The position numbers and the translations under genes are program-made. Below the pieces are notes generated by a model, which saw only the letters and a list, made by a program, of their open reading frames with translations, made no database searches and had not been told where the DNA came from. Shown in pieces: positions 1-8,727 of a DNA stretch of 34,815 bases (position 1 is its first letter; each line of letters opens with the position of its first letter). The stretch is from Bacteroidales bacterium (GTDB lineage: Bacteria > Bacteroidota > Bacteroidia > Bacteroidales > BM520), in NCBI GenBank assembly GCA_016285515.1, contig JAEEQW010000020.1:1-34815 (forward strand). Direction: 5' to 3'.

Positions 1-2436
1 TACACCGAAAGCGGTGACTACGTGCGCCCATACACAACAGTCCAGGGCTGTGACAGTATCGTGACGCTGCACCTGACAATCAACACCACATATAACAGCG
101 AGTTCTCAGCAGTTGCATGCGGTTCGTACGACTGGGACGGAGTGACGTACACCGAAAGCGGCGACTACGTGCGCCCATACACAACAGTCCAAGGCTGTGA
201 CAGTATCGTGACACTGCACCTGACAATCAACAGCACATATAACAGCGAGTTCTCAGCAGTTGCATGCGGCTCGTATGACTGGGACGGAGTCACGTACACG
301 GAAAGCGGCGACTACGTGCGCCCATACACAACAGTCCAGGGCTGTGACAGTATCGTGACGCTGCACCTGACAATCAACACCACATATAACAGCGAGTTCT
401 CAGCAGTTGCATGCGGTTCATACGATTGGGACGGAGTCACGTACACGGAAAGCGGCGACTACGTGCGCCCATACACAACAGTCCAGGGCTGTGACAGTAT
501 CGTGACGCTGCACCTGACAATCAACAGCAGCTATGCGAGCGAGTTCTCGGCAGTGGCATGTGATTTGTACGATTGGGACGGAACCACTTACACAGAAAGT
601 GGTGACTACGTCCACACCTACACAACTGCTCAAGGCTGTGACAGTATCGTGACACTGCATCTGACAATCAACAGCAGCTATGCTGGCGAGTTCTCGGCAG
701 AGGCATGCGGCTCGTACGACTGGGACGGATACACCTACACCGAAAGCGGCGACTACGTCCACACCTACACAACCCTCCAGGGCTGTGACAGTATCGTGAC
801 GCTGCACCTGACAATCAACAGCAGCTATGTGAGTGAGTTCTCGGCAGTGGCATGTGATTCTTATGACTGGGACGGAGACACTTACACCGAAAGCGGTGAC
901 TACGTCCACACCTACACAACAGTCCAAGGCTGTGACAGTATAGTGACACTGCATCTGACAATCAACAGCAGCTATGCAGGCGAGTTCTCGGCAGTTGCAT
1001 GCGATTCTTACGACTGGGACGGAGACACTTACACCGTAAGCGGCGACTACGTCCACACCTACACAACCATCCAAGGCTGTGACAGTATCGTGACACTGCA
1101 CCTGACAATCAACAACAGCTATGCGAGCGAGTTCTCGGCAGTTGCATGTGATTCTTACGACTGGGACGGAGACACTTACACCGTAAGCGGCGATTACGTC
1201 CACACCTACACAACCGTCCAAGGCTGTGACAGTATCGTGACACTGCACCTGACAGTCAACAGCAGCTATGTTGGCGAGTTCTCAGCAGTTGCATGCGATT
1301 CTTACGATTGGGACGGAACCACTTACACAGAAAGCGGTGACTACGTCCACACCTACACAACCGTCCAAGGCTGTGACAGTATCGTGACACTGCACCTGAC
1401 AATCAACAGCAGCTATGTTGGCGAGTTCTCAGCAGTTGCATGCGATTCGTATGATTGGGACGGAACCACTTACACAGAAAGCGGTGACTACGTCCACACC
1501 TACGCAACAGTCCAAGGCTGTGACAGTATCGTGACACTGCACCTGACAATCAACAGCAGCTATGCGAGCGAGTTCTCGGCAGTTGCATGCGGTTCGTACG
1601 ATTGGGACGGATACACGTACACAGAAAGCGGCGACTACGTCCACACCTACGCAACCGTCCAGGGCTGTGACAGTATCGTGACGCTGCATCTGACAATCAA
1701 CAACAGTTATGTCAGCGAGTTCTCGGCAGTGGCATGTGATTCTTACGATTGGGACGGAACCACGTACACAGAAAGCGGTGACTACGTTCACACCTACACA
1801 ACCGTCCAGGGCTGTGACAGTATCGTGACACTGCACCTGACAGTGAACTACAGCGTTGAAAGCAACATTTATGAAACTGTCTGCGACAAGTACTTCTTCA
1901 ATGGTGAGTTTATCTATGAAAGCGGTATTTATACCAGCTACTTGGAGACAGCCCAGGGCTGTGACAGTATTGTCAACCTCAATTTGACGGTCAACCATTC
2001 GTCAGAGCCAGACACCATAGTTGCTTACAGTTGTTATGAATACACTTGGAATGACAGTACATATCACACCAGCGGTTTCTACACACAATTCTTCCAGAAT
2101 GCTGAAGGATGCGACAGCATCGTACACTTGCGGCTCTTCCTCTACGGAACCGCTTATGCAGAGTTCGAAGAGACGGCTTGCGACAGTTATACTTGGAATG
2201 ATGAGACCTATATTATGAGTGGAATATACAGACAAACATTCCAGACTGTTCATGGCTGTGACAGTATTGTAACCTTGTATTTAACTATCAATCATTCAGT
2301 TGAAACAGAGTTCGATGTACATGCTTGTGGCAGTTACTCATGGGAAGGTGGAACATATTATGAGAGCGGTGATTATGTCAAAGTCTTACAGACGGCTCGT
2401 GGTTGCGACAGTATCGTGACGCTGCATCTGACAATA
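1..2436 (+). repeat. 147-bp in-frame tandem repeat array (about 17 units)
   Basis: The unit is exactly 147 bp (49 codons); for example GTGCGCCCATAC recurs at 22 and 169. The motif GCDSIV occurs 17 times. Units up to about base 1845 are nearly identical in DNA. The next four (about 1846-2436) keep only the GCDSIV core, the aromatic/W position and the SG.Y turn. Early units read RPYTT where later ones read HTYTT or HTYAT. The array lies wholly within the surface-protein gene and its first units are beyond the window edge. Confidence 0.95.
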
Positions 2437-4407
2437 ATGGATCAGCCGGTTATAACCGTTGTTAACTATGCTACAGTATGCGGCAACCAAGACGGTTACA
2501 TCGAGGTCAGAGTCGATGGAGGCAATGCGCCATACATCTATAAGCTCAACAATGGATTTGAAAGCGAACCTCAGACGAGCAACACCTTCCGTTTCGAAGG
2601 TCTTGTACCAGGTCTGTACATCATCAATGTTGAAGACAACAGTGAATGTTCCATTGATCGTGAAATAGTCACTTTGCCAACGTTACCTGAAGGACAATTA
2701 GAGGTATTCATTAACAGCTATGATCCTGGATGTTCTGCAAATACGGGCTATATCATAGTTAGAGCAATTGGTGGTATGGCACCATACACTTACAAGATTG
2801 AACAGGTTGACGGCACATACTATAAGGAAGTGACAAGCACCTACTTTATTAACGTCTTCTCCGACCTCGGAGCAGGAACATACAAGGTAAGTGCAGTTGA
2901 TGCCTTCGAGTGCGACCGTCAGCCAGAAGAATCGATTATCGTACTGAACCAGCCTGATGAGCACATAGCGATAGTAGATCCTGTTGAAGCCGGAACAGGC
3001 TGCCAGAACGGAGAAGGCTGGATAACAGTCCGTATAACTGGAGGTCTTGCGCCATACACCTACATTGCAGGTACCATTTATCAGAGCGCTCCTACAAATG
3101 ATATGGAATACACATTCACTGACCTGAATTCGGGCAATTACGAAATCACAGTAGTTGATGCGAACGGCTGTCAAAGCGAATCCATGGTGGTTGTTCCTGA
3201 AGTTGAGAATGCACTGAATGTTGTTGTGTCATCATTGAGCGGCTGCTACGGAGTTGATGATGGAACTGTAACACTCACAGTCAATGGCGGATATCCACCA
3301 TATCAGTACTCACTTGATGCGGAACATGTAAGTGGCTGGACAGATGCAACCGAATATGTATTTGAAGGCATTGCAGTCGGCAGTTACATGGCTACAGTAA
3401 CCGACAGTCATTCGTGTACGACAATTGAGCCGGTTGTCCTTGAAGAAAGCAGACCGATGGAGCTTGTTGTCAACTACAAGATGAATGACAGAGGAGAAGG
3501 CGGTGAAGTGTCACTCAGCGTAAAGGGCGGCAGTCCGAAGTACACCTATTCATGGTCAAATGACATTGGTGGCAGTGAAAGTACTGCAGCACAATACGAT
3601 ACAGTTCATGTATTCAAGAAACTCACACCAGCACTGTATGACTTCTACGTTTCTGATGGTACAGGCTGTCAGAAGGCAGTGACATTGGGAATCGGAGAGA
3701 ACACAGGAATCAGCTTCGAAATCCTCGGTGACACGACATGGTGCGAAGATGAGACAGGAACTCTCTACGTGTCACGTGATGACATGGTTATTTACAGATG
3801 GAACAATAAAGAGACGACCCAGACCATCGAAATCAGTGACTATGCCGGCACATACACCTACACAGTATTCTGTGTTGATGGAGACGGCAACAGTGGAACT
3901 GCATCGAAGACCGTGACAATCGTTGATTGTGAAGAGATATATAATCAGGTTGCGATAATCGGCGAAGACTATGTATGTTATGGAGACAGCATCACGCTGA
4001 CAGCTGTAACCGGCCCGTTCGAACATTATTCCTGGAACACCGGAGCGACAACTCAAAGTATAGTGGTCAAGGGTGATGAAGTTGGAACCAAGATATACAG
4101 TGTCATGGTTAGCGATGACAGCGGCCATTATGGTTATGCGGACTTTGAGGTTGAAGTCGGATGGTGTAATGACCTCACCATTTATCCTAACCCTGTCAAT
4201 GATGTATTGCATGTCAACAGTAGTGATGTGATTGGACAATATATTATTGTGAACGATATGAATAATATCGTGATGGAAGGAACCAGAATCGACAAGAAAT
4301 CATTTGATATTGATACACAGCATTTGAGTTCCGGTCATTATCTAATCAGTATATATCTGCGTGATATGAACAAAATATTGGTATATCCATTGATAGTGCA
4401 ACATTAA
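1..4407 (+). CDS. Giant repetitive T9SS-secreted surface protein (5' truncated)
   Basis: The frame is open at base 1, so the start codon lies upstream; the GTG at 22 is only a repeat-internal valine. The visible part is 1468 codons. In order it shows: about 12 near-identical 49-residue units (motifs GCDSIVTLHLTIN and YDWDG..YTESGDYV, two cysteines each); about 4 diverged units to roughly base 2436; five SprB-like modules (about 2437-3690; recurring GG.APY.Y and G.Y...V.D...C); two PKD/Ig-like modules with WN...TTQ (about 3700-4160); and a C-terminal domain starting with LTIYPNP (about 4171-4404) typical of type IX secretion type A sorting. Such proteins are exported across the outer membrane and attached or released at the surface. 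An adhesin or gliding-type role is inference. The cysteine pairs could form one disulfide per unit. Followed by a strong terminator. Confidence 0.85.
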   Translation, partial: YTESGDYVRPYTTVQGCDSIVTLHLTINTTYNSEFSAVACGSYDWDGVTYTESGDYVRPYTTVQGCDSIVTLHLTINSTYNSEFSAVACGSYDWDGVTYTESGDYVRPYTTVQGCDSIVTLHLTINTTYNSEFSAVACGSYDWDGVTYTESGDYVRPYTTVQGCDSIVTLHLTINSSYASEFSAVACDLYDWDGTTYTESGDYVHTYTTAQGCDSIVTLHLTINSSYAGEFSAEACGSYDWDGYTYTESGDYVHTYTTLQGCDSIVTLHLTINSSYVSEFSAVACDSYDWDGDTYTESGDYVHTYTTVQGCDSIVTLHLTINSSYAGEFSAVACDSYDWDGDTYTVSGDYVHTYTTIQGCDSIVTLHLTINNSYASEFSAVACDSYDWDGDTYTVSGDYVHTYTTVQGCDSIVTLHLTVNSSYVGEFSAVACDSYDWDGTTYTESGDYVHTYTTVQGCDSIVTLHLTINSSYVGEFSAVACDSYDWDGTTYTESGDYVHTYATVQGCDSIVTLHLTINSSYASEFSAVACGSYDWDGYTYTESGDYVHTYATVQGCDSIVTLHLTINNSYVSEFSAVACDSYDWDGTTYTESGDYVHTYTTVQGCDSIVTLHLTVNYSVESNIYETVCDKYFFNGEFIYESGIYTSYLETAQGCDSIVNLNLTVNHSSEPDTIVAYSCYEYTWNDSTYHTSGFYTQFFQNAEGCDSIVHLRLFLYGTAYAEFEETACDSYTWNDETYIMSGIYRQTFQTVHGCDSIVTLYLTINHSVETEFDVHACGSYSWEGGTYYESGDYVKVLQTARGCDSIVTLHLTIMDQPVITVVNYATVCGNQDGYIEVRVDGGNAPYIYKLNNGFESEPQTSNTFRFEGLVPGLYIINVEDNSECSIDREIVTLPTLPEGQLEVFINSYDPGCSANTGYIIVRAIGGMAPYTYKIEQVDGTYYKEVTSTYFINVFSDLGAGTYKVSAVDAFECDRQPEESIIVLNQPDEHIAIVDPVEAGTGCQNGEGWITVRITGGLAPYTYIAGTIYQSAPTNDMEYTFTDLNSGNYEITVVDANGCQSESMVVVPEVENALNVVVSSLSGCYGVDDGTVTLTVNGGYPPYQYSLDAEHVSGWTDATEYVFEGIAVGSYMATVTDSHSCTTIEPVVLEESRPMELVVNYKMNDRGEGGEVSLSVKGGSPKYTYSWSNDIGGSESTAAQYDTVHVFKKLTPALYDFYVSDGTGCQKAVTLGIGENTGISFEILGDTTWCEDETGTLYVSRDDMVIYRWNNKETTQTIEISDYAGTYTYTVFCVDGDGNSGTASKTVTIVDCEEIYNQVAIIGEDYVCYGDSITLTAVTGPFEHYSWNTGATTQSIVVKGDEVGTKIYSVMVSDDSGHYGYADFEVEVGWCNDLTIYPNPVNDVLHVNSSDVIGQYIIVNDMNNIVMEGTRIDKKSFDIDTQHLSSGHYLISIYLRDMNKILVYPLIVQH

Positions 4408-4430
4408 TGTCAAAATATCGAATTTGATTG

Positions 4431-4460
4431 AAAGGGCGGGTTTTTAATCCGCCCTTTTTT
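4431..4460 (+). terminator. Rho-independent terminator after the repeat protein gene
   Basis: The 9-bp perfect stem AAAGGGCGG / CCGCCCTTT (4431-4439 with 4449-4457) has a T-rich loop and is followed by a run of T. It lies 23 bases after the stop codon and separates the surface-protein gene from the downstream run. The arms are flanked by A and T tracts, so it could work in both directions. Confidence 0.9.
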
Positions 4461-4498
4461 ATATGGTTATCAATTAGTTTTATAACAGAAAAAAGTAT

Positions 4499-4506
4499 TA
4501 TCTTTG
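4499..4506 (+). promoter_or_regulatory. Bacteroidota-type -7 promoter element (TATCTTTG)
   Basis: TATCTTTGC matches the Bacteroidota sigma-ABfr -7 consensus TAnnTTTG and lies 35 bases before the ATG at 4541. A clear TTTG -33 box at the expected distance is not seen. It is the likely promoter of the 4541-14600 run. Confidence 0.6.
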
Positions 4507-4540
4507 CTTTTTTGTAAGATAGTATTATAAATTACATAAA

Positions 4541-5977
4541 ATGAAGACTACTCGTAGAGAATTTCTCAAAATTTCGGCTGTTGGTACCAGTGTCATAGCA
4601 GGAAATATGATTTTGGGCGGATGTGCAAGGAAAAATGCTGATTCCCAGACAGATGGAAATCTGATAAAAAATGTTCTCGGTGACAATCGACCTGTGAATA
4701 TGACTGATTATGCTGCACCCAAACTCGACCGTGTGCGCATAGGATTTGTAGGCATTGGTGACCGTGGAAGCGAAGCTGTTGAAAGAATGACACACATAGA
4801 GGGTGTTGATATAGTTGCAGCTTGTGATAAACGTCCGGCTGCTATTGAAGGTACTCAGGCCATTCTTCAGAGAGCAGGATTGCCTAAGGCTAAGGAATAT
4901 GGAGGCTCCGAAGAGGCATGGAAAGGCCTTTGTGAAGACCCTGACGTTGACCTGGTATATATCTGCACAGGCTGGGATCTTCATACACCAGTGGCTGTTT
5001 ATGCCATGGAACATGGAAAACATGTCGCCGTGGAGGTTCCTGCAGCACGTACGCTTGATGAATGCTGGCAGTTGGTGGAAACATCCGAACGCACCAAAAG
5101 ACATTGTATGATGCTTGAGAACTGCTGCTACGATTTCTTTGAACTTCTTACCCTCAATATGGCTCGTCAAGGCTATTTCGGCGATATCATCCATGGTGCG
5201 GGCGGTTATCTTCACGACCTTATGGGCTTTAATTTCTTCAAACCTATTGATGATGTCCAGGCTGACGGATACGGCTATACCGATTACTGGCGCCTTAAGG
5301 AAAATCGCGACCGTAACGGAAACCTTTATCCTACCCACGGACTCGGTCCTATATGCCAAATTATGAATATCAACCGCGGTGACAAAATGGACTATCTCAC
5401 ATCTATGTCATCCAACGATTTCACAATGGAGAAAAAAGCCAATGAAAAAGCTGCCACAGACCCGGATTTCATTCCGTTTGCAAATCACAAATACCGTGGT
5501 AATTTCAACGTTACAACCATAAGGACTCATCTCGGACGTACCATTCTCGTTGAACACGATGTCTCAACGCAGCGTCCTTATTCCCGTATTCATCAGATAA
5601 TCGGAACTAAGGCCATGGCTCAGAAATATCCTGGACCTGAAAGAATATCAAGCAATATAAAAGAAGTATGGCTCAATGGTGAAGAAATGGATGAAATAAA
5701 GAAAAAATACACATACAATTTGGTTAATCGTATCGGTGATCTCGCAAGAGAAGTCGGCGGTCATGGAGGAATGGACTTCATAATGGACTGGCGACTTATC
5801 GACTGTCTCCGCAATGGACTCCCGCTTGACCAAACTGTCTATGATGCTGCTCTTTGGAGTTGTATCGCACCTCTCAGTGAATGGTCGGTCGCTCACCGCT
5901 CCAATTCCATTGATGTCCCCGATTTCACCGGCGGCAACTGGAAAACCAATAAACCTCTTGACTTGACAAATGCATAG
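4541..5977 (+). CDS. GH109-like Gfo/Idh/MocA glycosidase, Tat lipoprotein
   Basis: This 478-residue protein has a Tat-type N-terminus (RREFLK, residues 5-10), a hydrophobic stretch and a lipobox LGGC ending at Cys28, so it is probably a folded, cofactor-loaded lipoprotein exported by Tat. The Rossmann motif GFVGIGDRG (68-76) would bind NAD. Later blocks resemble GH109 (alpha-N-acetylgalactosaminidase family, NAD-dependent elimination/addition): MLENCCY (191-197), GGYLHD (221-226) and NLYPTHGLGP (261-270), plus a C-terminal GGHGGMDF and LSEWSVAHRSNS. In the characterised Elizabethkingia enzyme a Tyr and a His in the second and third blocks are, as I recall, functionally important; both blocks are intact here. 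Likely substrates are terminal alpha-GalNAc residues such as on mucin or blood-group glycans, but specificity in GH109 varies. It is the first gene after a terminator and promoter. Confidence 0.85.
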   Translation: MKTTRREFLKISAVGTSVIAGNMILGGCARKNADSQTDGNLIKNVLGDNRPVNMTDYAAPKLDRVRIGFVGIGDRGSEAVERMTHIEGVDIVAACDKRPAAIEGTQAILQRAGLPKAKEYGGSEEAWKGLCEDPDVDLVYICTGWDLHTPVAVYAMEHGKHVAVEVPAARTLDECWQLVETSERTKRHCMMLENCCYDFFELLTLNMARQGYFGDIIHGAGGYLHDLMGFNFFKPIDDVQADGYGYTDYWRLKENRDRNGNLYPTHGLGPICQIMNINRGDKMDYLTSMSSNDFTMEKKANEKAATDPDFIPFANHKYRGNFNVTTIRTHLGRTILVEHDVSTQRPYSRIHQIIGTKAMAQKYPGPERISSNIKEVWLNGEEMDEIKKKYTYNLVNRIGDLAREVGGHGGMDFIMDWRLIDCLRNGLPLDQTVYDAALWSCIAPLSEWSVAHRSNSIDVPDFTGGNWKTNKPLDLTNA

Positions 5978-6006
5978 AATATTAAAGATTAAATAAAGAT
6001 TTAAAA

Positions 6007-7605
6007 ATGAGAAAAAACCTATTAATAACCGTATTATTGTTTCTTGGCGTTTTAGCTGTTAACGCCCAACCGATATACAATGCGCAAGGCATTGAACTGA
6101 AGCACACTATGACTGCTGAGGAAGCCGAACTTTATAAGACAGTCAGAATGGAAACCATGCCGACAAATCCGCCTACAGGCGATATTCGCCCGATAGCGGA
6201 GTACGAGCCTATGGAGGCGGTCATGATAAGATACCCTTTCGGCATTCCTTTCAGCCTCATTAAAGAAATGGCCAAAGACATCAAAGTTATCACCATTGTC
6301 CAGAATGCCAGCCAGGCAGCCACCGTCCTCAACCAATATGTCAGCAATCAGGTGGATACAAGCAATTGTGAGTTCCTGTATCATGCTACCGACAGTTATT
6401 GGACCCGCGACTACGGTCCTTTCTTCCTCGCCATTGACGATTCTGAGGTTGCAATGTATGACTTCACTTATAACCGTCCGCGTTATAACGACAATCAGGT
6501 CAACACCGCTTTGGCGCAGTACCTTTCAATTGACAGATATGCTTCAACGCTTCAGCTCACTGGCGGCAATTATATGAATGACGGCACCTCACAGGCCGCA
6601 TCCACAACACTTACATATACAGAGAACCCTTCCTGGACACATAATCAGATAGCCCAGCATTTCGAGGATTATCTCGGCATTACTGACTATCATTTTCTCG
6701 ATGATCCATTAGACGATTATATTGAACATATCGACTGTTGGGGCAAATATCTTGCTCCGGACAAGGTTATGATAGGACAGGTTCCTCCATCTGATTACAG
6801 ATACCAGCAATATGAAAGCGTTGCGAATGCATTCGCTAATATGACTTCACCTTACGGCACACCTATGCAAGTGTTCCGCGTATTTACACCTGGAAACTAC
6901 CAGACTACCCCTTATACCAACAGTCTGATTCTCAATAATAAAGTTTTTGTTCCTATTTCCGGCAACTCCAACGATGCCGCCGCAATTGCTTCATATCAGG
7001 CTGCAATGCCAGGCTATCAGGTAATCGGAATCAATTATTATGGCTGGGAAAATACAGATGCCCTTCACTGTCGTACCCATGAAATCGCTGACAGAGAAAT
7101 GCTTTATATCAAGCATCAGCCTCTGCACGACACGGTTGACAGCTATGGTACTGTCACAATCAGCACTGACCTTTATTCTTACGGAAATCATACTATTCTT
7201 GCAGACTCGGTTATCGCATACGTCAGAGTCCCTGATGGTGAATATACCGGTTATACCATGACCAACACCGAAGGCAACACATGGTCGGTGAATATCTCAG
7301 GCTTGCCTAATGGTGAACTCGAATATTACATTTTCGCAGCCGATGATTCAGGACGCAGGGAATGCCATCCTTACATAGGTGCACCAGACCCTCATCCGTT
7401 CATTCTTCGTTATTTGTCAACAGTTCCAGGCGACGCCAATGGTGATAATGTTGTTGACATTACTGACATAACAACAACTATCAGCTATATGATGAACGGC
7501 AGTGCCAATCCGTTCATTTTCGAAAATGCTGATGTGAACAATGACGGTGCAGTCAATGTCCTTGATATCATTTTGATGGTCAACATTATTTTCAGCAGCA
7601 AATAA
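6007..7605 (+). CDS. PPAD-like peptidylarginine deiminase, dockerin-like C-terminus
   Basis: This 532-residue secreted protein has a signal peptide (1-20, ending VNA/Q). The deiminase core matches the PAD_porph / agmatine-deiminase fold. The residues expected from P. gingivalis PPAD are present in order: Asp135 (YWTRDYGPF), Arg157 and Arg159 (YNRPR), His241 and Asp243 (EHIDCWGKY) and Cys355 (DALHCRTHE). The spacing equals PPAD's D130, R152/R154, H236/D238 and C351 within one residue. In PPAD the Arg pair binds the carboxylate of C-terminal arginine, so peptidylarginine rather than agmatine deimination is favoured. An Ig-like domain (about 378-470) follows, then a dockerin-type pair of Ca-binding loops (474-530). 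No T9SS sorting domain is seen after the dockerin-like part. It starts 29 bases after the GH109-like gene and ends 2 bases before the ROK gene. Confidence 0.85.
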   Translation: MRKNLLITVLLFLGVLAVNAQPIYNAQGIELKHTMTAEEAELYKTVRMETMPTNPPTGDIRPIAEYEPMEAVMIRYPFGIPFSLIKEMAKDIKVITIVQNASQAATVLNQYVSNQVDTSNCEFLYHATDSYWTRDYGPFFLAIDDSEVAMYDFTYNRPRYNDNQVNTALAQYLSIDRYASTLQLTGGNYMNDGTSQAASTTLTYTENPSWTHNQIAQHFEDYLGITDYHFLDDPLDDYIEHIDCWGKYLAPDKVMIGQVPPSDYRYQQYESVANAFANMTSPYGTPMQVFRVFTPGNYQTTPYTNSLILNNKVFVPISGNSNDAAAIASYQAAMPGYQVIGINYYGWENTDALHCRTHEIADREMLYIKHQPLHDTVDSYGTVTISTDLYSYGNHTILADSVIAYVRVPDGEYTGYTMTNTEGNTWSVNISGLPNGELEYYIFAADDSGRRECHPYIGAPDPHPFILRYLSTVPGDANGDNVVDITDITTTISYMMNGSANPFIFENADVNNDGAVNVLDIILMVNIIFSSK

Positions 7606-7607
7606 TC

Positions 7608-8708
7608 ATGAATGATATAGTAATGACTCTCGATGCCGGCGGAACAAACTTCGTTTTTTCGGCTTATCAGAATGCAAAGGAAATCATCGAACATGTGCAT
7701 CTCAAAACTCCTAAAAAGGAAGACGGTGCAGTGCTTGATGATGTGTTGAACACTATCGTCAAGGGCTTTAGAATGGTGGAGGAAAGACTTCCCGGAAAAC
7801 CGATGGCAATAAGTTTTTCCTTTCCTGGTCCAGCCGAATACGAACTTGGCATAATCGGTGACTTGCAGAATCTCCCTTTGTTCAGAGGTGGAGTGGCTCT
7901 TGGCCCTATGCTTCAGAATATCTTTGGGATACCTGTCTTTATTAACAACGATGGTGACCTTTTCGCATACGGTGAGGCTATGGGTGGTTTCCTGCAGCAC
8001 ATCAATCAGAAACTTGAGGCTGTTGGCAGTCCCAAGAGATTCAAAAATCTTCTGGGTGTAACCTTTGGCAGTGGTTTCGGCGGAGGTATCGTCACTGACG
8101 GTAAAATTTATCCCGGCGACAATTCCGCCCAAGGCGAAATAAACCGTTTTTGTGATAAGTTCAACACCAACTTTTCAATAGAGGAAAGTACGTCCATAAA
8201 GGCTATAAAACGCATGTATCGGGAATTTTCGGGCTCCCATGATGATTCTCTTGAACCTAAGGATATCTTTGATATTGCCGAGGGTAACAGGCCGGGGAAT
8301 GTCATTGCGGCCAAAACAACTTTCAAGAAATTCGCGGAAGCAGCTGGTATGGCTCTTGCCAATGCAGCCTCTCTGACCGATGGGCTGATTGTTATTGGTG
8401 GTGGCCTTGCCAACGCTTATCCCATCTTTTTGAATGATTTGGTCGCTGAAATGAACAAGCCTTTCCATACCAATGCGGGAGAAGATATAACCCGCATGGA
8501 AGTCTCTGTCTTTAATCTCGAAGATGAAGAAGATATGGAGAAATTCCTCAAAGGCGATATCAGAACAGTAAAAGTTCCATTCTCTGATAAAACTATCACT
8601 TACGATCCGTTGAAACGTATCGGAGTGGGTGTTACACGTTTGGGTACCGAAAACGCCATTTCTCTCGGAGCCTATTATTATGCTGTTAATAGATTAAATT
8701 TGGAATAA
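7608..8708 (+). CDS. ROK-family sugar-kinase-like protein lacking the zinc motif
   Basis: This 366-residue protein has no signal peptide, so it is cytoplasmic. The first ATP/phosphate loop DAGGTNF (9-15), the SFPGPAE block (71-77), the catalytic-region motif NNDGDLFAYGE (113-123) with Asp115, the glycine-rich GSGFGGG (154-160) and a late IGGGLANA match the ROK family (glucokinase, N-acetylhexosamine and fructokinase kinases). The usual ROK signature E-x-G-H plus CxCGxxGC is absent: the site reads GEINRFCDKF (176-185). The sugar substrate cannot be assigned. Its position two bases after the deiminase and downstream of a GH109-like gene would fit phosphorylation of a released hexosamine, but that is inference. 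No helix-turn-helix is present, so it is a kinase type rather than a repressor type. Confidence 0.75.
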   Translation: MNDIVMTLDAGGTNFVFSAYQNAKEIIEHVHLKTPKKEDGAVLDDVLNTIVKGFRMVEERLPGKPMAISFSFPGPAEYELGIIGDLQNLPLFRGGVALGPMLQNIFGIPVFINNDGDLFAYGEAMGGFLQHINQKLEAVGSPKRFKNLLGVTFGSGFGGGIVTDGKIYPGDNSAQGEINRFCDKFNTNFSIEESTSIKAIKRMYREFSGSHDDSLEPKDIFDIAEGNRPGNVIAAKTTFKKFAEAAGMALANAASLTDGLIVIGGGLANAYPIFLNDLVAEMNKPFHTNAGEDITRMEVSVFNLEDEEDMEKFLKGDIRTVKVPFSDKTITYDPLKRIGVGVTRLGTENAISLGAYYYAVNRLNLE

Positions 8709-8727
8709 ACATTATAAAACATTGAAA

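Noticed and set aside
418..1998. Long open frames on the minus strand opposite the repeat array (418-1248 and 1429-1998)
   Set aside because: They are a by-product of the periodic 147-bp sequence: one open repeat unit on the reverse strand stays open in every copy. No start context, signal peptide or recognisable fold.
1..2436. CRISPR array
   Set aside because: The units are contiguous coding repeats of 147 bp with no unique spacers and no cas genes nearby.
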